Of a stretch of 64,000 bases of DNA, positions 11,801 to 26,139 are shown piece by piece. The position numbers and the translations under genes were made by a program. Numbering within the stretch: position 1 is the first letter of the stretch; each line of letters begins with the position of its first letter. Location of the stretch: assembly GCF_043641665.1 (NCBI RefSeq), contig NC_092181.1, positions 20,902,463 to 20,966,462 on the forward strand, written 5' to 3'. The stretch is from Enoplosus armatus. Lineage: Eukaryota; Chordata; Actinopteri; Centrarchiformes; Enoplosidae. The notes below the pieces were generated by a model. The model ran no database searches, was not told the DNA's origin, and saw only the letters and a program-made list of their open reading frames with translations.

Positions 11801-14800
11801 TATTTTCGGGTTGCATGAACTGTTCATGAACCCTCAGCTGAACCCCTGCATGATGACTGATGTTTAAGTCAAAGGGTATCATCGGTTTCAGTCACTTTGT
11901 ATTTCCTCTGCCATGTTTCATTACCTTTGAGGCAAATGCAACGTGAAACTTCAAGATTTCAAATGTCAGGCAAGTCAAAATGATGTCGCTGCTTAAAACT
12001 GGTTTTACTGACGAGTCTTGATGTTTTGCTCCTGATTTCATTATGACAGTTTTTCATGGTGATCTGTATGATTGTGTTACTTTGTTTTAAACTGAGTAGG
12101 TGGGTATATTTGGCGCTAAAGATCGCTGTAGTTTATTAAAAAGAATGAAAGAAATAGGCTGCAGATATTCTATATTTTTTCTTGTTGTCAAAAAATCTCA
12201 CAAAAAGATCCATCTCTCAATACTTTCTGACTGTTCCAGCCTGTCTGTGGCACTCAGCACAGAGGAAGAAGCTAATATATATATATAAATAAAATAAGCT
12301 TGGGATATGTTAATACATACATTTTTTCATAGTGTTTATTGAGAATAAAGGAAAATATAGAATAGCACAAAACTTAATTAAAAGAAACCGTATATAATGC
12401 AGCTGATGCAAAACCTTTCACCCTGTGCTCCTGCTTGTAATCTGCACTGACTCTTGCTGCCCCTTAGCACACTGTCTATTGATCAATATACCTGACAAGC
12501 CAAAAAAGGTATCATTAGCAAAACCTTCGACAACTTAGTTCATGTACGGGAGGCGGGGCTCACCATACCAATTCAGCCTTGACCCTATAGACGACCTTTA
12601 AATTTCACAATAGACAGCCCACAATAGCTGCCATGTGCCTACTGGTTTAATCTCCACGGCCCATCTGCTGCGGCTGCTGCCTGTGAGTTGAATCTGCGAG
12701 AGGAGAGGGAGTGTCCAGCTTCCCTCTGAAGCTCATGGGTGTCTGTCTCACTACATCCTGTGGGACAGCTGTATGTTAATGTGCACAAGAGGCCGGGGAC
12801 AGCAGCAGTCACTGGGATTGCCAGGCAGACACAGAACAAGGACCCCCTTCTCAGTGGGTAGCCAAAGGCATGAACTTGGCAGATTAGACATTCAGGAAAC
12901 AAATAAGGCTCCATCACAGAAAGGCATCCGAAATCAACCACAACAAGCAAACACACAAGGCTGCAGAGAGAGCCCAAAAAAAGAAAAGGGAAATAAAGTC
13001 CTTCAACTGTTTAAGTGATGAGACTGAAGACCTCTGCCTGTCACCTTGTGGTTTTCCTCCTTTTTGAAATGAAATATATGCTGTAATTAGGACAGACATC
13101 ATCAAGTACAGAGATTTCTGAACTTCTTCTATCCTCATATAGTAAAAGCAACTGCAGAAGTAAAAAGTCAGTTTTTTATGGCGAAAATCAAAAGGAATTC
13201 ATTTTTACTCTGGTACTACCGCAGGTGTTGGTTTTAGATTTTCCCTGAGCCTCAAGAAACAGCAGACTGGTGGTCAGTGACAGCTGATGTCTGACATCTC
13301 AGGTGGGACCAGCACAGTAAAACGTTGATGCTTGGGGAAAATCAAATCAATAAATCAAGGCCAGGCAAGTTGCAGATCTAATCTTGACGCGACGATGACG
13401 AAGGACATGCAGGGGCGTGGGCAGCAGTGGAGGACCCCGCTACTAGCCCCCCCTCTATCTGTAAACTGTTGCCTGGCAACAGGATTCGCTCTCGCTGGCC
13501 TCCAGGCTGCAGTGTGCTGCCTCTGGCCTCATCCAGGGATAAGGCTCTTGTTTGCCATTAGAGTCAACTAATTCTGGCAATGGATGCAGGGGCTGCCATT
13601 CAGCGATGAATTCTGCAGAGGCTGCAAATGACCGCTTCAATTCCACAAGATTACGGCCACTTTTATCTCAAAATGTGACAGAACGTCATAAAGCAGGGCT
13701 GGATATGTAACAGGAATTTCTTGCCGTGTGTGTTATTACAATTTGTCACTCACCTCGCTCAGCTAACAATGCCATGAACATCAGGCTACAGCCCCAACAG
13801 GCTGGAAACAATCATATTTGAAAAGGAAAGAGCCCAACCTCGAGAGTTTCTCTTTTTCCCTCCTGTGTTGGCCATGCCATCTGTCTCTGATGCACTCAGT
13901 GACGATGTCGCTTAATTGTTATGCAGGGGAGATGTGCTTACAACAAATGGATTGTTACCAAGCATTCAGCCAGTCTCTGAAATGGCCAACTCATCTGTGA
14001 TTCTCATGTATTGTTTGCTCACAGACATACAAAGTGCATCAGGATGAAGAAGATGAATGCATCACCAAATGGTAAAATTACTTACACAAGAGTGAAAGGT
14101 GTGGTCAGAATACAAGGGAAGACATCCTACTCATTGGGGCTGAGAGGGAAAGTTGACGGAGATTCAACTTTCAGGCTTGCAGACTTTACCAACAACGCAC
14201 ATCAATAAGTCCTCAACTTGTAGGCCGTCTTAATGAAATACTGTTGTTTTTCATTAGGAAAAGTGCTGAGCCGCTCAGAAATGCAAATGTGAAAACACCT
14301 TACAATAAATAAAGCAACAAAGTTGTTTTTGTGACGGGAACTGTTCGGAGAAAATATTTGTCTTTACTGGTTGTTAATTAGACTTAGCAGAAATGGATGT
14401 GTGCTCTTTTTCTTCATAAGCGAAAGTCAAACATTTTTTCCCCAGAAGTGCAAATAATTCAAAAAGCATCTTTCAAGACGAGTTTGAAGTCTATGACAGA
14501 CATACTGTACATGGGAACCTCAAATTCAGTTATATAACAGACTCCTTAGACATCTGCACTCTCAATTAAAACATTCATGCACCAAACTGCTCTCTGAACT
14601 TCAACTGTGTCTGAAAAACACTTTCAAACCTGTTTCACTGTTCATTTGAGCACTGACACGACAAAACGTAAAACTATCCTTTAAAATGCCAGAACAGCCT
14701 CAGGGAAATAGACATAGGCAGTATTTTCCCTTTTGCATAAATAAAATAAATATAGATTTACTTTTATTTAAAAAAAAAAAAAAAACTGGTAACAGACAAT

Positions 14801-16879
14801 TGCCACAGGGCAGTGGTGCCCACGTGTGAATCCACATCTTGCCTAGTATTTTTACACAACACAAGATGTTTATACTGAACATACAGTAACATGATTGCAT
14901 TGTTTACATGACTATAAGATTATCCTGGTTTCTGGGGCTATTGTCTGCTATCTGTCTTGATGACTCCTAAACATGCTCACAAGGCTCTGCAATTTCTGCC
15001 CCGACAGAGTTTACGGCTGTCTGAACTCTGCTGGTCTTTTACACTGTCTGCTGGATTTGGCGTCTTCATCTGATCACCAGTGTTCGGAGAAGAGCAACAA
15101 GCGATCAGATCCTCCACAGTACTGATGTCAGGCTTTCACTTTCATTCTCAGTGTAGATCATCAGGCATTTGTCATGTTTATTTACACAAAGAAAAAAAGT
15201 AATTCTATCCTTTTCAATCAATGACGGTATTATTACATTATTACATTATCCTCTCTCAGCCAGCTACAGTGTAAAAACACATTCTGTGAAATTTAATCTC
15301 ATTTGCTTACCTTGCAGAAATGATTTTACAATGGTTTCCTGTTTTGTTAAGGTTTAGGGTTAAGGGTCCATAAATGATCTAAAATGCTATAAAGGCCTGC
15401 CAGCACTGGGGTGCAACATGATTTTGTATACTGGCAAAAGGTGTTAGAGAGCGCGCATTAACTCAAGAGATTGGACACTAAGGTTTCTGTAACTTAATAG
15501 CAAATAAAGTTTGGTGTGAAATTAGTTTACATTAAATAAGGATTTCACCCATTGTACCTAAAGAAAACGTGACATTTTCACATTCCTCTCTGAGTATAAA
15601 AAAGAGGTCAGTTCTTAGTTTGATAATTCTACTCTTCCCAGTTGTGGTGAGAACAAGAAAGTGAACTGGGTAGGCGGCGCTGATTTAGCAGGTGCATCTA
15701 CAGCTGGCTAGGGGGATGGAGCAGCAGCACAACCTGGCCACAAGGCTCTCTGGCGTCCCCGTGGGTTCCCACTCTCTCACGCTCATCACAAATTTAGGAG
15801 GGCAGTCGGACCAGATCAGCACTTTCTTGTATCCACTGTAGCATGCTGTCATAAGGAGATGTAAGGGAGGCCCTGAGAAGATCAGGGGAGATGAAGCATG
15901 AAGTGCACATGTGGGTACTGTGAGCCTCAAGCAACTCCACTACATCCAGGGGAACTTCATCCTCACTGACTTTGTTAACTTCTCAAAAGGACTTCATGAT
16001 GTAGATTTTGTGGTTGAAGAGGTCCAAGCTCACATTTGACAGACTTCTGGTGTTCAGGGAATCACTACAATTGGACGGTAATGTATATGGAGAATTTTCT
16101 TGGAATATGGAAATTGTTTGCACCATCTCATCCTGTAAAGTTGTACTCGTCCTATAAAATTGTCACATATTCATTGCTGCTTAAGTAACTACTACCTCAA
16201 AATGGCAGTTTATACCATTTCAAGGGTCATACAGTACGTCATGAACTGTCAGGTGTATTACATGTTGCAACTTGACTATAAATACCAGTTCTGTAAAGCT
16301 CAGAATGAAGTTTCTGAAACAAGGACTTTAACGCAGGTGTTGAGGGAGACCAATTGCAGATGGTGTGGCAGACCACCATTGTAGACTTGTGAAGCCCAAA
16401 TATTTGGTCATTTTAATTAGTAAACACTGCTGGATAGGAGGCAGAAATTAAAAAGGGAAACTTGGCAGATTTTCAACATTATTTCACCGCATCAATATTC
16501 CATGTATGTAAGTTTTACACATAATGTTGGTGCAATCAGGCTTTTTAGGGCTAATACTCGTCACAGATTTAAAGGTATGACATTTCTAACCACTAGTAGC
16601 GCCATGGAGCTTTGTTTTCGTGAGTGGTTCCCCGCCAACAAAAGAAGGGAAGAAGAATGAACCAGAGATGTTGTCTTTTTCTATTCCACTCATTCCTCTT
16701 CCTTGTCAAAACCTGACGCCTACATTACCAACAATGTGACTCAAGCGTTGACAGTTCAGTCTGAGATTCAGTATTTTATGCTAGTTGCGGCTAATATAGC
16801 CTCCAACCACTAGCCTCAAGCAGAGATGAGGAGCGGGCTATAGAAGTCTGGTAAACTCAATTTTTTCTAACTCCACATA

Positions 16880-17003
16880 GCCAGATTTCATTTTCAACTG
16901 AATTGATCAGGATTCGTGCAGCAACCTTTTTCACATATGCAATAGTACTGCCTAAGACCTGTAAACAGCCTTTGATGTGCAAAATCTGTGGAGTTCCCCT
17001 TTA
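16880..17003 (-). repeat. Fragment of a teleost 'ttaaaggggaactccac' repeat
   Basis: Read on the minus strand it starts 'ttaaaggggaactccacaga' and continues 'ttttgcacatcaaaggctg', 'tttacaggtcttagg', then 'gtgaaaaaggttgctgcac'. I recall this as one end of a common fish MITE-like element. The region leftward to about 16560 may be its degraded remainder. Confidence 0.5.
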
Positions 17004-18049
17004 ATATCATTGGAATCTACTGATCCACTTAAGGTAACTGACTGCTTTCTTTTCTTAAACATTTTTATTTTACCAAATGCTCCAAGAAAGAGACCCTTAA
17101 AACCACTAATACACCTAAAATGTCTAAGAGCTACGCTGTACATATTTCACTGGGAGTAATGATTTATTACATTTTGTTACAGCATATATTTCATTAGAGA
17201 GGAAGGAGTCATGGACAACCTTTCAAGGATAAAAATCAAGTGGGAAATGCCTGCCTCTAAAAGTTAACTTTAGTGTAATTCAGAGGCAACTTTAATTTGG
17301 CTAAACCTGCAGTCTGTCCCCAATATGGTTGTGTTTTTCCACTGGACTAATAGTAAACAAGTGGGAGGGGTAACAAGCACAGTAATGAGTTTGTGCTAAT
17401 TACATCAGAGCTCTGTTTAAATGAAAGGCTGCGGATGTTGATGCCCTGTTAGGAGTAGTAGCTGGAAAATCTAATGTAGCCATGGAATCCCTTTCATTGT
17501 CATCCATCACAGTAATACAAGAGGCTACTGACACACTGCAGCTGAGATAAAAACAAAGCTCAGAGGATCCAGCTGCTCCGTGTTCATGCATGTGTGCATC
17601 TTTGTGTGTTTGTGCATGTGAGGAGCCTATCATTGATTTTTCATTTTGTATTAGTAAATGAATGCCTACAACGTGCCCCCCCCAAATCCTCATCAGAGGA
17701 CAGGATATTGATTGCTTTGTTATACTGCCTTAAGGAGGCCATGAATTGCTAATCATAATCCAAATTCTGCAGGGAACGGCGTCAGGGTAAATATTCAATT
17801 CCTGGCCATGCAAAACAAACAGAGCCAAACATTTGGGGTACTGGGAGTAACAGAGTCACAAGTTGTGACCTTGTATAATTTGTTTTCATTAATCTGAACA
17901 TCTAGGAATGGCAAGGGCTTTTTATGAAAGGCAAAATGTAAACTTTAAGAGAAGTGAGACAACTTTCTAAGGTAATAAAACAGTAGTCCTGGGTATAACT
18001 GACTTCTGCCCAAGATGAATCTCAACTCAAATTCGAAACCCTTCATGCT

Positions 18050-18370
18050 CAAGCTAAGGCCACAACTAATGATTATCATCATTATCGACTGTTTTCTGGA
18101 TCGATTATCCATTTGTTCAATAAAATGTCAGAAGATTGTGAAAAATGGCCATCAAAAAAATGCTGAAATACTCAAATTGCTTATCTTGTCTGACCAACAC
18201 TTCAAGAAAAGTATTTTACTAGATATAAGAAAAAGAAAAGCAGCAAATCACCACAACAGAGATGCTGAAACTAGGGAATATTTGGTCTATATTTAAAATG
18301 ACATACAACATTAATCAATTGCCAAAAAGGGCACACTTATATACAATGAACTGGGGCTGAAAATGAAAGG
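18050..18370 (+). repeat. Teleost 'ctgcaactaatgattatt' interspersed repeat
   Basis: It begins 'aaggccacaactaatgatta', continues with 'tcaataaaatgtcagaag' and 'gtgaaaaatggccatc', and decays toward 'ggggctgaaaatga'. It is the same family as 1655-1985, in the opposite orientation. Confidence 0.65.
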
Positions 18371-21324
18371 ACATTTCTCATAATCTGAATGTTGTCTTGG
18401 CAGAACACTGTACAAAGAAATGACTGGCGACTTTTTCTGTCACTTATTGCAACCCTCCTGTCTAATGTCTGGGAGCTCTGAGATGGCGATAAGACTCCAG
18501 AAAACACTGTTCAGAGTGTTTGAAGCACTCCTTTAACTCACACACCTCTTTCCAACTGGTGCTCCTCCATTATTATCCCTCGGCAGCAAAATCATTTCCC
18601 TTCACGTTGAGATTAAGTGTGTACACTTTGACATATGCACTTAGGAAGTTGGTGACTATGAGAATCAATATGAAATGCTGAAATGAGATTCTTATTCTTT
18701 TCTATGTGAACAATTATTCATCGTGAGGTCAAAGCTGTGCTGAGCAGTAAAAATACATATGGGGATACATACAGTCAAGCTGGAAAAGGAGCTACTCTTT
18801 CTTCCAGTGGACACTAATGCACAATGAGACGGATGGGAGATCAACAGGGACATCTCTGATTTATGCTTTTAGTGTAGTCTGATGTGACCTCGACACGAAT
18901 GCAGATGTGCTGCCTGGCAACTTGTTTTTTATGCCTTTCATGCTGGTAGACACCTGGCAGAACTCTTCCATGGAGCTGCAGGAAAGATTATCTGTAGATG
19001 TGATGCTGTACATATTGTTTCAACGGACAGATCAGAAAATGGTGCATTTGATTCCACGTTAAATTATATTGGAAACTTGAATATAGAGGCTAAAGGCACA
19101 ATAAGATTGCGATAGGGTGGTTGCTGGTAACAGTTCAAAAGATAAACTAGGAAGTGCAATACAAGGCATACCATGTACTTACTTAAGTTTTGGAGACCAT
19201 TGAATTCACCAAGAGGATATAATTAAAGCTCATAGCTCTTGGTTTTAACCTAAAATTATGAGTTTTAAAAACAGAGCAGACCAGTTTAAACTGATTTTCA
19301 TCTACATGGTATTCCCTCTTTATCCAAACATTAAGCTACAATGTTTGCTGCATGAACTCCATGTATCTGATTTTGATCCAGAGTTTTGTATTATGGATTT
19401 TCATGTCCCTGCAACTGTTTACCTGTCAAAACAGTCAAGCCCTAACTAATCATATTTTCTTATACGCAGAAAATAAGCATGTTTGTTTATAACAGACAAG
19501 ACTAAGGTTTTGCCAAAGAATCATTTTGATCTGAGAAAATAAGTGACGATGTAGTTCTTTAATACTTTTCTAAGTTGATATAACCACCATAAAAAATAAA
19601 CAAAGTATAAAACGAGATGCTCTTTTCACTCAGTCTCAACTGAAATTATTACTCTGGACTGACACTATGTAGTAGACTGGACTTGTGCAACAGAGTGGGC
19701 CCGAAACCTACAGACAGCCTTTTGTATAGCATAGACAGCCTGCAGTAAGTCAGAAGCGCTGAAAAAACAGGAGATGCATCTTTTGACCCCACGCTGCCAA
19801 GAAAAGTCAGGGTGCACTGATGCTGCACCAGGTCCTCAATTATCCCTGCGCCATACCCAGTTGTGATAGTAGCAGCCACTTTGTATCTAGTGACTTGCGC
19901 CCCATCAAACTCAAGCACCCCCAAGGCTGTAAGGTGAGCAAGTCCACTTTCAGATCCGAGCAAAGAGACTGACGGACAAACAATAATTTCATTAATTAAG
20001 GAATATTATGCCAGGGAAAGAGATTGCAGTTTACAGATCATTGTATACCGACAGAAGGTACAGCGCACCAGTCAACAATACCTGTGTGCTTGGATGGGCC
20101 AGTTATGGCAAAGCTATTACAACTTTACTTGGTCTTTTCATTAAATATTTTGAAAAATATGTAAGATGGGATGAAAATGTATTTATCCTGTGTGGTAGCA
20201 ACAGACTAGTCACAAAAATCCTACTAGATAACTTTACTTTTAAAACAGGTCACAAAGTTATAAACTCAGACAATACTACTGAATAGATGGCTGGCATTTT
20301 ATGTCTTAGATTGCCCTCTCAAATTTAAGTTGTGTCTCAATGAAAACTTTAACAAAAGCTATTGATTTTTTAGCACAGACCATCTTGGGAATTGTTTCCC
20401 AAGGATTTTTTGTAGAATTACCATTGCATTAAACCTGCAGAGACGTGCAACAGTGTAAGAGCTTCTTCAGACTCTTAATGTAGTATTGAGTGCTGCACTC
20501 GTAGTCGTCATAACAACCTGAACCTGAATTTAATGAAGCTCTTAGCTGGGAGTGTCTGCATGTGGAAAATGAGTGAAGAGGAGAGAGTTGGTGCCGCAAA
20601 TGTGTGTCTGAGGGACACGCGAAACGCTTATAAATACACATTTCTGCAAAAGGTAGAGATGGGGATGGAAAACAGCAGGAGTCACATAGTGTTCAGGCAC
20701 AAAAGAGGTGATTGGGAAGTGTCCATGATTTCACAAAGCTAAAGCACGACAACAGAGAGACACAAGACCACTGCTGGTCCTGAAACAACTGCAGCAAACA
20801 ACTTTTAAGTTGTGTCAAAGCGAGAGAAATTAAATGTACAGGGTGCAAATACAGACACAGCCGTAATGCACAAACCCTCTTAGCTATATACATGGGGAAG
20901 GTCCTGGGTGACACTGAGCTTTCTACTGCCTCAGTCATCATTTAACTTTTAGTTCATGCTGCCCCCTAGAGGTAACAAAAGCATTTTGACAAAACACTTG
21001 AAGCACCAGTGAAGATGGCAGTGGGATTATGTTCAGTTTTTTTCTGCTGTACACGAAACGATGGAAGAAACATGCAACAGATGAAAATGTAGAAATATAT
21101 AGTGCGACATAATCAACAGATGAGCTTTTTCTTACCTGTGTGTTCACAGCGTTCCATCACAGTGGAGCAGGACATAGAGAAAAAAAGAAAACATTTCAGT
21201 TAGTGAAAGGCTCTTTATTAGAGGTAAAGAGTACGAGCAAATAGGTTCATCATAGGCAGGTTCAATGGGCGGCGAAGTGCTACAATCGCTTCCTACTAAA
21301 ACAGCATCATGTTATCATTTATTA

Positions 21325-21410
21325 AAGCCCTGTTGTGTACCCCCTGTCTCCTGATGTGAGCTGGGATACACTCCAGCACCCCCCAAGACCCTGAAGTAGT
21401 TTAGTACAGA
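21325..21410 (+). mobile_element. CR1/L2-type LINE or SINE 3' tail fragment
   Basis: It reads 'gtgtaccccctgtctcctga' and 'tgtgagctgggata', then 'ctccagcaccccccaagacc' and 'ctgaa'. This is the well-known tail shared by many fish LINEs and SINEs. It is truncated on the 5' side, and the downstream 'ggataagcggta' part is degraded. Confidence 0.75.
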
Positions 21411-22547
21411 AGAAACAGTCCATATGACTATAAACTAGTAATTTATTATTTAATACAATCTGTGGACTATTCTTAATAACAGGGACATTGTTGCTGGAAA
21501 CAGTTTTTTCAGATGTCATTTTTCAGTTTTTGGCAGCAGCACAAACAGAAATCAATTCAACTCATTGTTTGTAGATGTAAGAACTTCAATCAATGGAAGA
21601 AAGATGCAGAGAAATGAGTAATGAGGTATGTGATAAAGGAAGAGAGCAGGATTACAACTCATATATAGAATTCATATATTTTCATGGTAAAAAGGGCGGA
21701 CTGTTTGGCCTTGTGAGGCCGACTTGCAAAGACTACAAGAGTGTGAGATTCACAGCTCTGTAATGAAGGTGTTTGTTGTGGGTGTCAGATGTAATGTTGT
21801 GTAGGTGATAAAGCAATTCTCTTCTGGTTCATAGAAATTGATTTTGGTTCCTTAGTTTCTCTACCAATAGTACAGACCAGCATTGGCTGAAATGGTATCA
21901 GCACCGAGCCCTTACCGCACAACAAACAGCTGAAAAGTAAAAGCAATTTCTGTGTTTGCCTTAAAAGGAACAAACCAGAGCTGAAACAGTAAAGAGTCAT
22001 AGTGTGCAGTTGTTAGTCTGAAAGCAAAATGTGAAAACTACAACTCCCACGCACAAGTCACCGAGGTCCACAAGCTGTGAGAAGACAGAGGCGTCAAGTC
22101 AAATGAAACTGCACTTATTTTCTACTTTTTCTCCACGATACAATCACATGCTTCATTACTTATTCATTTTAAAGTTATTTGCACTGGAAACCCTCGGACC
22201 AAAATGTTGTGACATGCTAAATTAACAACAAACATTTTCTCAAAAGGCACCTCTCAAAACTGCCTTTTCAAGTTGTTGTTTTTAATCACACGGAGATGGA
22301 CGAATTGGACTGCAGCAACTAAACAGATATCCATGGGAGGCAGCGGTGTTACATTTAAAGCCACAGACTACGCCACGTCTCTGTTAAAATGTCCAGTAGT
22401 CTTAAAGTAGTTTGTTCGTCAGCATTTCCAATATTGTTTACTTGTTGTTATTTTGCCAACATTTCTGTTTCACAAGGATTTGAATACATATTTGCGGTTC
22501 ATTTATTATCTATGTGGACACAGGTCCTTTGTGGCTGCACTTTACTC

Positions 22548-22675
22548 ATTTTAATTCAATTCAGTTTTATTTATATAACACCAAATCATAACAGAAGTTA
22601 TCTCAGGGCACTTTTCATATAGAGCAGGTCTAGACCGTACTCTTTATAATATTATTCACAGAGACCCAACTTAAT
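22548..22675 (+). repeat. Percomorph 'ttcagttttatttatataac' repeat, truncated
   Basis: 'attcagttttatttatataa', 'ccaaatcataac', 'agttatctcagggcactttt', 'agagcaggtctagaccgtac' and 'tctttataatatta' followed by 'agacccaac' match an abundant fish repeat. Only its first ~125 bp are present. Confidence 0.75.
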
Positions 22676-24570
22676 TACTGCGTACCAATAGTCTGTAGCA
22701 GTGCATATTAAGTTGCATTCTGAATTAGTAGAAGGGAAATCGTAGCATTTCCTCTCCTGCTTCACAGACTCTGGAGAAGTGACATAAACAAATGGGAAAA
22801 GATAGTTTTTGTCCAGTGGACAGTATAATGGTGGGGTTATAGCAAAAGTAAAAAAATAAACAAAATTATCTTGATAATTACCTAAAGTAGATGAAACTCT
22901 TAACTGTACTAAAACATACTTTAATGACAAAGAAAACACCAGGTTACACTATGTGGTGGTCATGGAGATGTGTATAAGTTTGTTATTAAAAACTAAGATA
23001 AAATAGATTTGTTCGTACATAAGTAATTCAGACTTTTACAATGGCACTTTTTTGGAAAGTTTCAAAATCAATCAGTGTCTGTCCTCAATCAGAGAGAGTC
23101 GTCTGTACTGAGACTGAATGACTCAATTTAGTCGGGACAATAAGCAGCTCGTCCAGTGTGAGGAGGGATGGTGTTGATTCTGTTCCTCAGAGATAAGACC
23201 AGGAGTCATCTTTTCTGACTGAGGGAAAGAAATTTGTGAATGAATGAGTGAAAGAAAAGGCTCCAAAAGTAGGAAGAGAGAATGATATAAGGTAGGCAAA
23301 GCGAGAGTTGGCGTTTTATGAACACTGAGTCAATATTCTGCCAGGCATGCAGCCATCCTCCCTCTGTTCCATGCCCTCAGAGGGCAACTGAAAGGGAGCT
23401 ATAATCCCCACTTCGTTGTTCTGTTAATGACACAAAGGAGAGGTATGTCCTTGAAAGACGAGACAGACATATTTCGGTGTAGCCTATAACCTATTCTTTC
23501 CATCTGTTGACGGAGATGAAACTCTCACACTAACAAAAGTATGAACTCTGGGAGGAAGAAAGCTTGAACTGATACTGCAGCAAGAAAATGTTATAAGAGA
23601 GTATGAAGTATGAAGCTCGTGAGTCATTCATACATTTTTCTTAACAGATCTATTCTTTCAGATCCTGGTTTTAGCTGATGTATCCTTTGGCTATATTTTG
23701 GCTATATAGGAGCATAATGTATCATATTCCAGCACAGAGAGACCGACAGATTCTATTCATTGTCATCCAAGTCATCACATTTGCATTAATAAAAGCACAT
23801 TTACAATAAATGCATCAACCTCGTCACAGCAACAATGGCTCGATGTTTTGAATAATGAAATGCAGAAAGTCAGAAGGTCAGGCAGACGGTGAAAAGAAAA
23901 TAAGAATCTGGGGATTATGTGTTTGGCTGCATTCAGACTGACAACAGTGCTGCGTCAAAAAGGGTTGGTACTGCGGGGGGGTCCTGAAACAGAGGGCTAC
24001 GGCAAACAAATGCAGTGTTATCAAGCAAAAAAAAAAACATAATGCAAAGCCACATTGTCCAGCAGCACACACTGACCTGGCCAATCACATACTGTGCGTG
24101 CAAGCGTATATTCCTGGTAGGTTACTTTGCAGTATTAACAGTGTTAATTCTTCTGTTTACCTTGAGAACATCACGGCCGAAAATGCCTCATAGTAAACCC
24201 CTGTGCAGTGTTTTGGCATGTGATAAGCCTTCAAAGTCATGGATGTTCTCCTCAAACTAAACCGCCCAGATCATATTTCATTTTCTCACCGGTACCTGTA
24301 GCAACGCAGCCCCTTGTGGTTTCTTTAACAGAGAGTTATTTTGGTCTGAACACGGCCTTACTTGTCAGACCTGGGAGGTACAGTACACCAGAGCCAAGGT
24401 CATTTATAAACTGCACAAATTATAAATATGGATGTCATGGCCCAGACCTGGCAGTCATCCATCATCTCTCACACTGTACATGCTGCTAATCAATGTCAGA
24501 TGATGAATCGGGTACAGTATCTCACGTACACTCAATATGGTCACTTGGCCACTGACTATTTACAAAGTTA

Positions 24571-24905
24571 TTATGTTATTCTTCAATCATCATAAAATCA
24601 TAATAGTAACTGATATAGTAAACAAATAGTCAATATGAAGAGCTTTAGAGGGTGTTTCAACAGAGTGAAGCTATCAAAACAGACTTGACTTGTGCTTCCG
24701 CTTGACGTTTTTTTTTAATTAATATATATTGTGACAACCATGTGTTTGTGATTTTTAGAGACACTTTCCTTTTGTTGATATTAAAAAGATGTTCATACGG
24801 TTTCTTTGGTTGCCTCTTCCTGACTGAATGAAAATGCCATCTAACTTTTAAAGCTCTGTTGTTATGTTATTCTTCAATCATCATAAAATCATAATAGTAA
24901 CTGAT
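24571..24905 (+). repeat. 44-bp exact direct repeats flanking duplication copy A
   Basis: The repeats 24571-24614 and 24862-24905 are identical over 44 bases (starting ttatgttattcttcaatc, ending agtaactgat). Between them sit a 7-base linker, copy A and a 9-base linker. The arrangement resembles an insertion with a very long target duplication, or the scar of a templated repair event. Confidence 0.85.
24622..24852 (+). repeat. Direct duplication, copy A (about 231 bp)
   Basis: From 'acaaatagtcaatatgaag' to 'ctaacttttaaa' this segment matches 26140-26374 with only a few substitutions and small length changes in a T run. I estimate 95% identity or better by eye. It is flanked on both sides by an exact 44-bp direct repeat (24571-24614 and 24862-24905). 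Confidence 0.9.
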
Positions 24906-24954
24906 GTCATGACGAATGTGAAAGATGTAATATTTTTATACATATAGATAACAG

Positions 24955-24958
<4 letters not shown>

Positions 24959-25002
<44 letters not shown>
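24959..25002. repeat. (TA)n microsatellite
   Basis: Twenty-two uninterrupted TA units, followed by shorter TA tracts. It lies just right of duplication copy A. Confidence 0.98.
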
Positions 25003-25003
<1 letters not shown>

Positions 25004-25094
25004 CATATATATAACAGCTAAGAGAAAGCTTTGTATCTCCAAATTTAGCTAGTTTGAGTTTTTAGGTGGAAGATTAGGCGATCTCCTACTTCTT

Positions 25095-25426
25095 AAGTAA
25101 CGCTAGTTTGTAATAATTTTCAATATCGATTGTGATGACGATTATTTTCTCAATTAATCATTTGGTTTCTAAAATGTCAGAAAACAGGGAAAAATGTCAG
25201 GGTTTCCCAGAGTCCAAGATGACATCTTCAAATGTCTTGATTTGTCCAAAGCCCCAAAATATTTAGTTTAGAATTGAAGAAGACAAAGGAAACCAGTAAA
25301 TAATCACATTAGAGAAGCTGGAAATAGAGAATTTTGCCATTTTTTCTTAAAAAAATAAGTCAAAATAGTTTCCAATTAATTTTCTGTAGATTGACTAATT
25401 GATTAGTTGTTGTAACTCTATTCATA
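25095..25426 (+). repeat. Teleost 'ctgcaactaatgattatt' interspersed repeat
   Basis: This is a nearly full-length copy: 'gattattttctcaattaatc', 'taaaatgtcagaaaac', 'cccagagtccaagatgac', ending 'gattagttgttgtaactc'. It lies between the two copies of the 231-235 bp duplication. Confidence 0.75.
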
Positions 25427-26139
25427 AGCTAAATAGACCAACCAACCCATTGGGTTAATAATAATCATCATCATCACAAAGTTGAAAACAGTTTCTTAGC
25501 ACATGAAAAGTTAATGTTTAAAAGATAAATGGTTTGCAGATCAGTGCTGATATTTAATGTTACAATTACGCAAACCCAACAGTGTGTTAGAATAGTGCGG
25601 CCCATGAGCATTTCGCACAACATAAGTGGCTCTTTGGAGAACGTGAGCTTCAGAAAAGAATGAGTGTGGACAAAAAGTCAAACAAAGACACCATTAGAGT
25701 AACTTTTAACACAATACTAATTAAATGTACTCAAGAAATAGCTTTCTATAAACAAACACTTAATGTGGCCTCTTCGTCCTGTTGCCATGATGATATTAAA
25801 CAACTGCTAACAATACAGCTTCAGCATCTTTATCATAGGTTAATTCTTCCTCTTGTCTATCCTTTCACCTCTTTTTTGAAAGGTTTTCTGATCGCCTTGC
25901 TCGGTTAGAGGCCTTGCATTCAACAGAGGGTGTAATCCCTGTGTTGCTGAGCAAGCATTTAAATTTCTGCTTAACCTCTGAACAACAGACCTCCGTGATT
26001 CCAGCTAAGGTATGCACAGGCATACACTCACCTACAAAATCTTGTATTCCTGCCATTAAAGTAATAAAAAAAGCACTTGATACTCCATCAACTGCAGGTG
26101 AATACTAAGAGGAGGCAAGCTCAAGGTTTTTTTGTCTTT

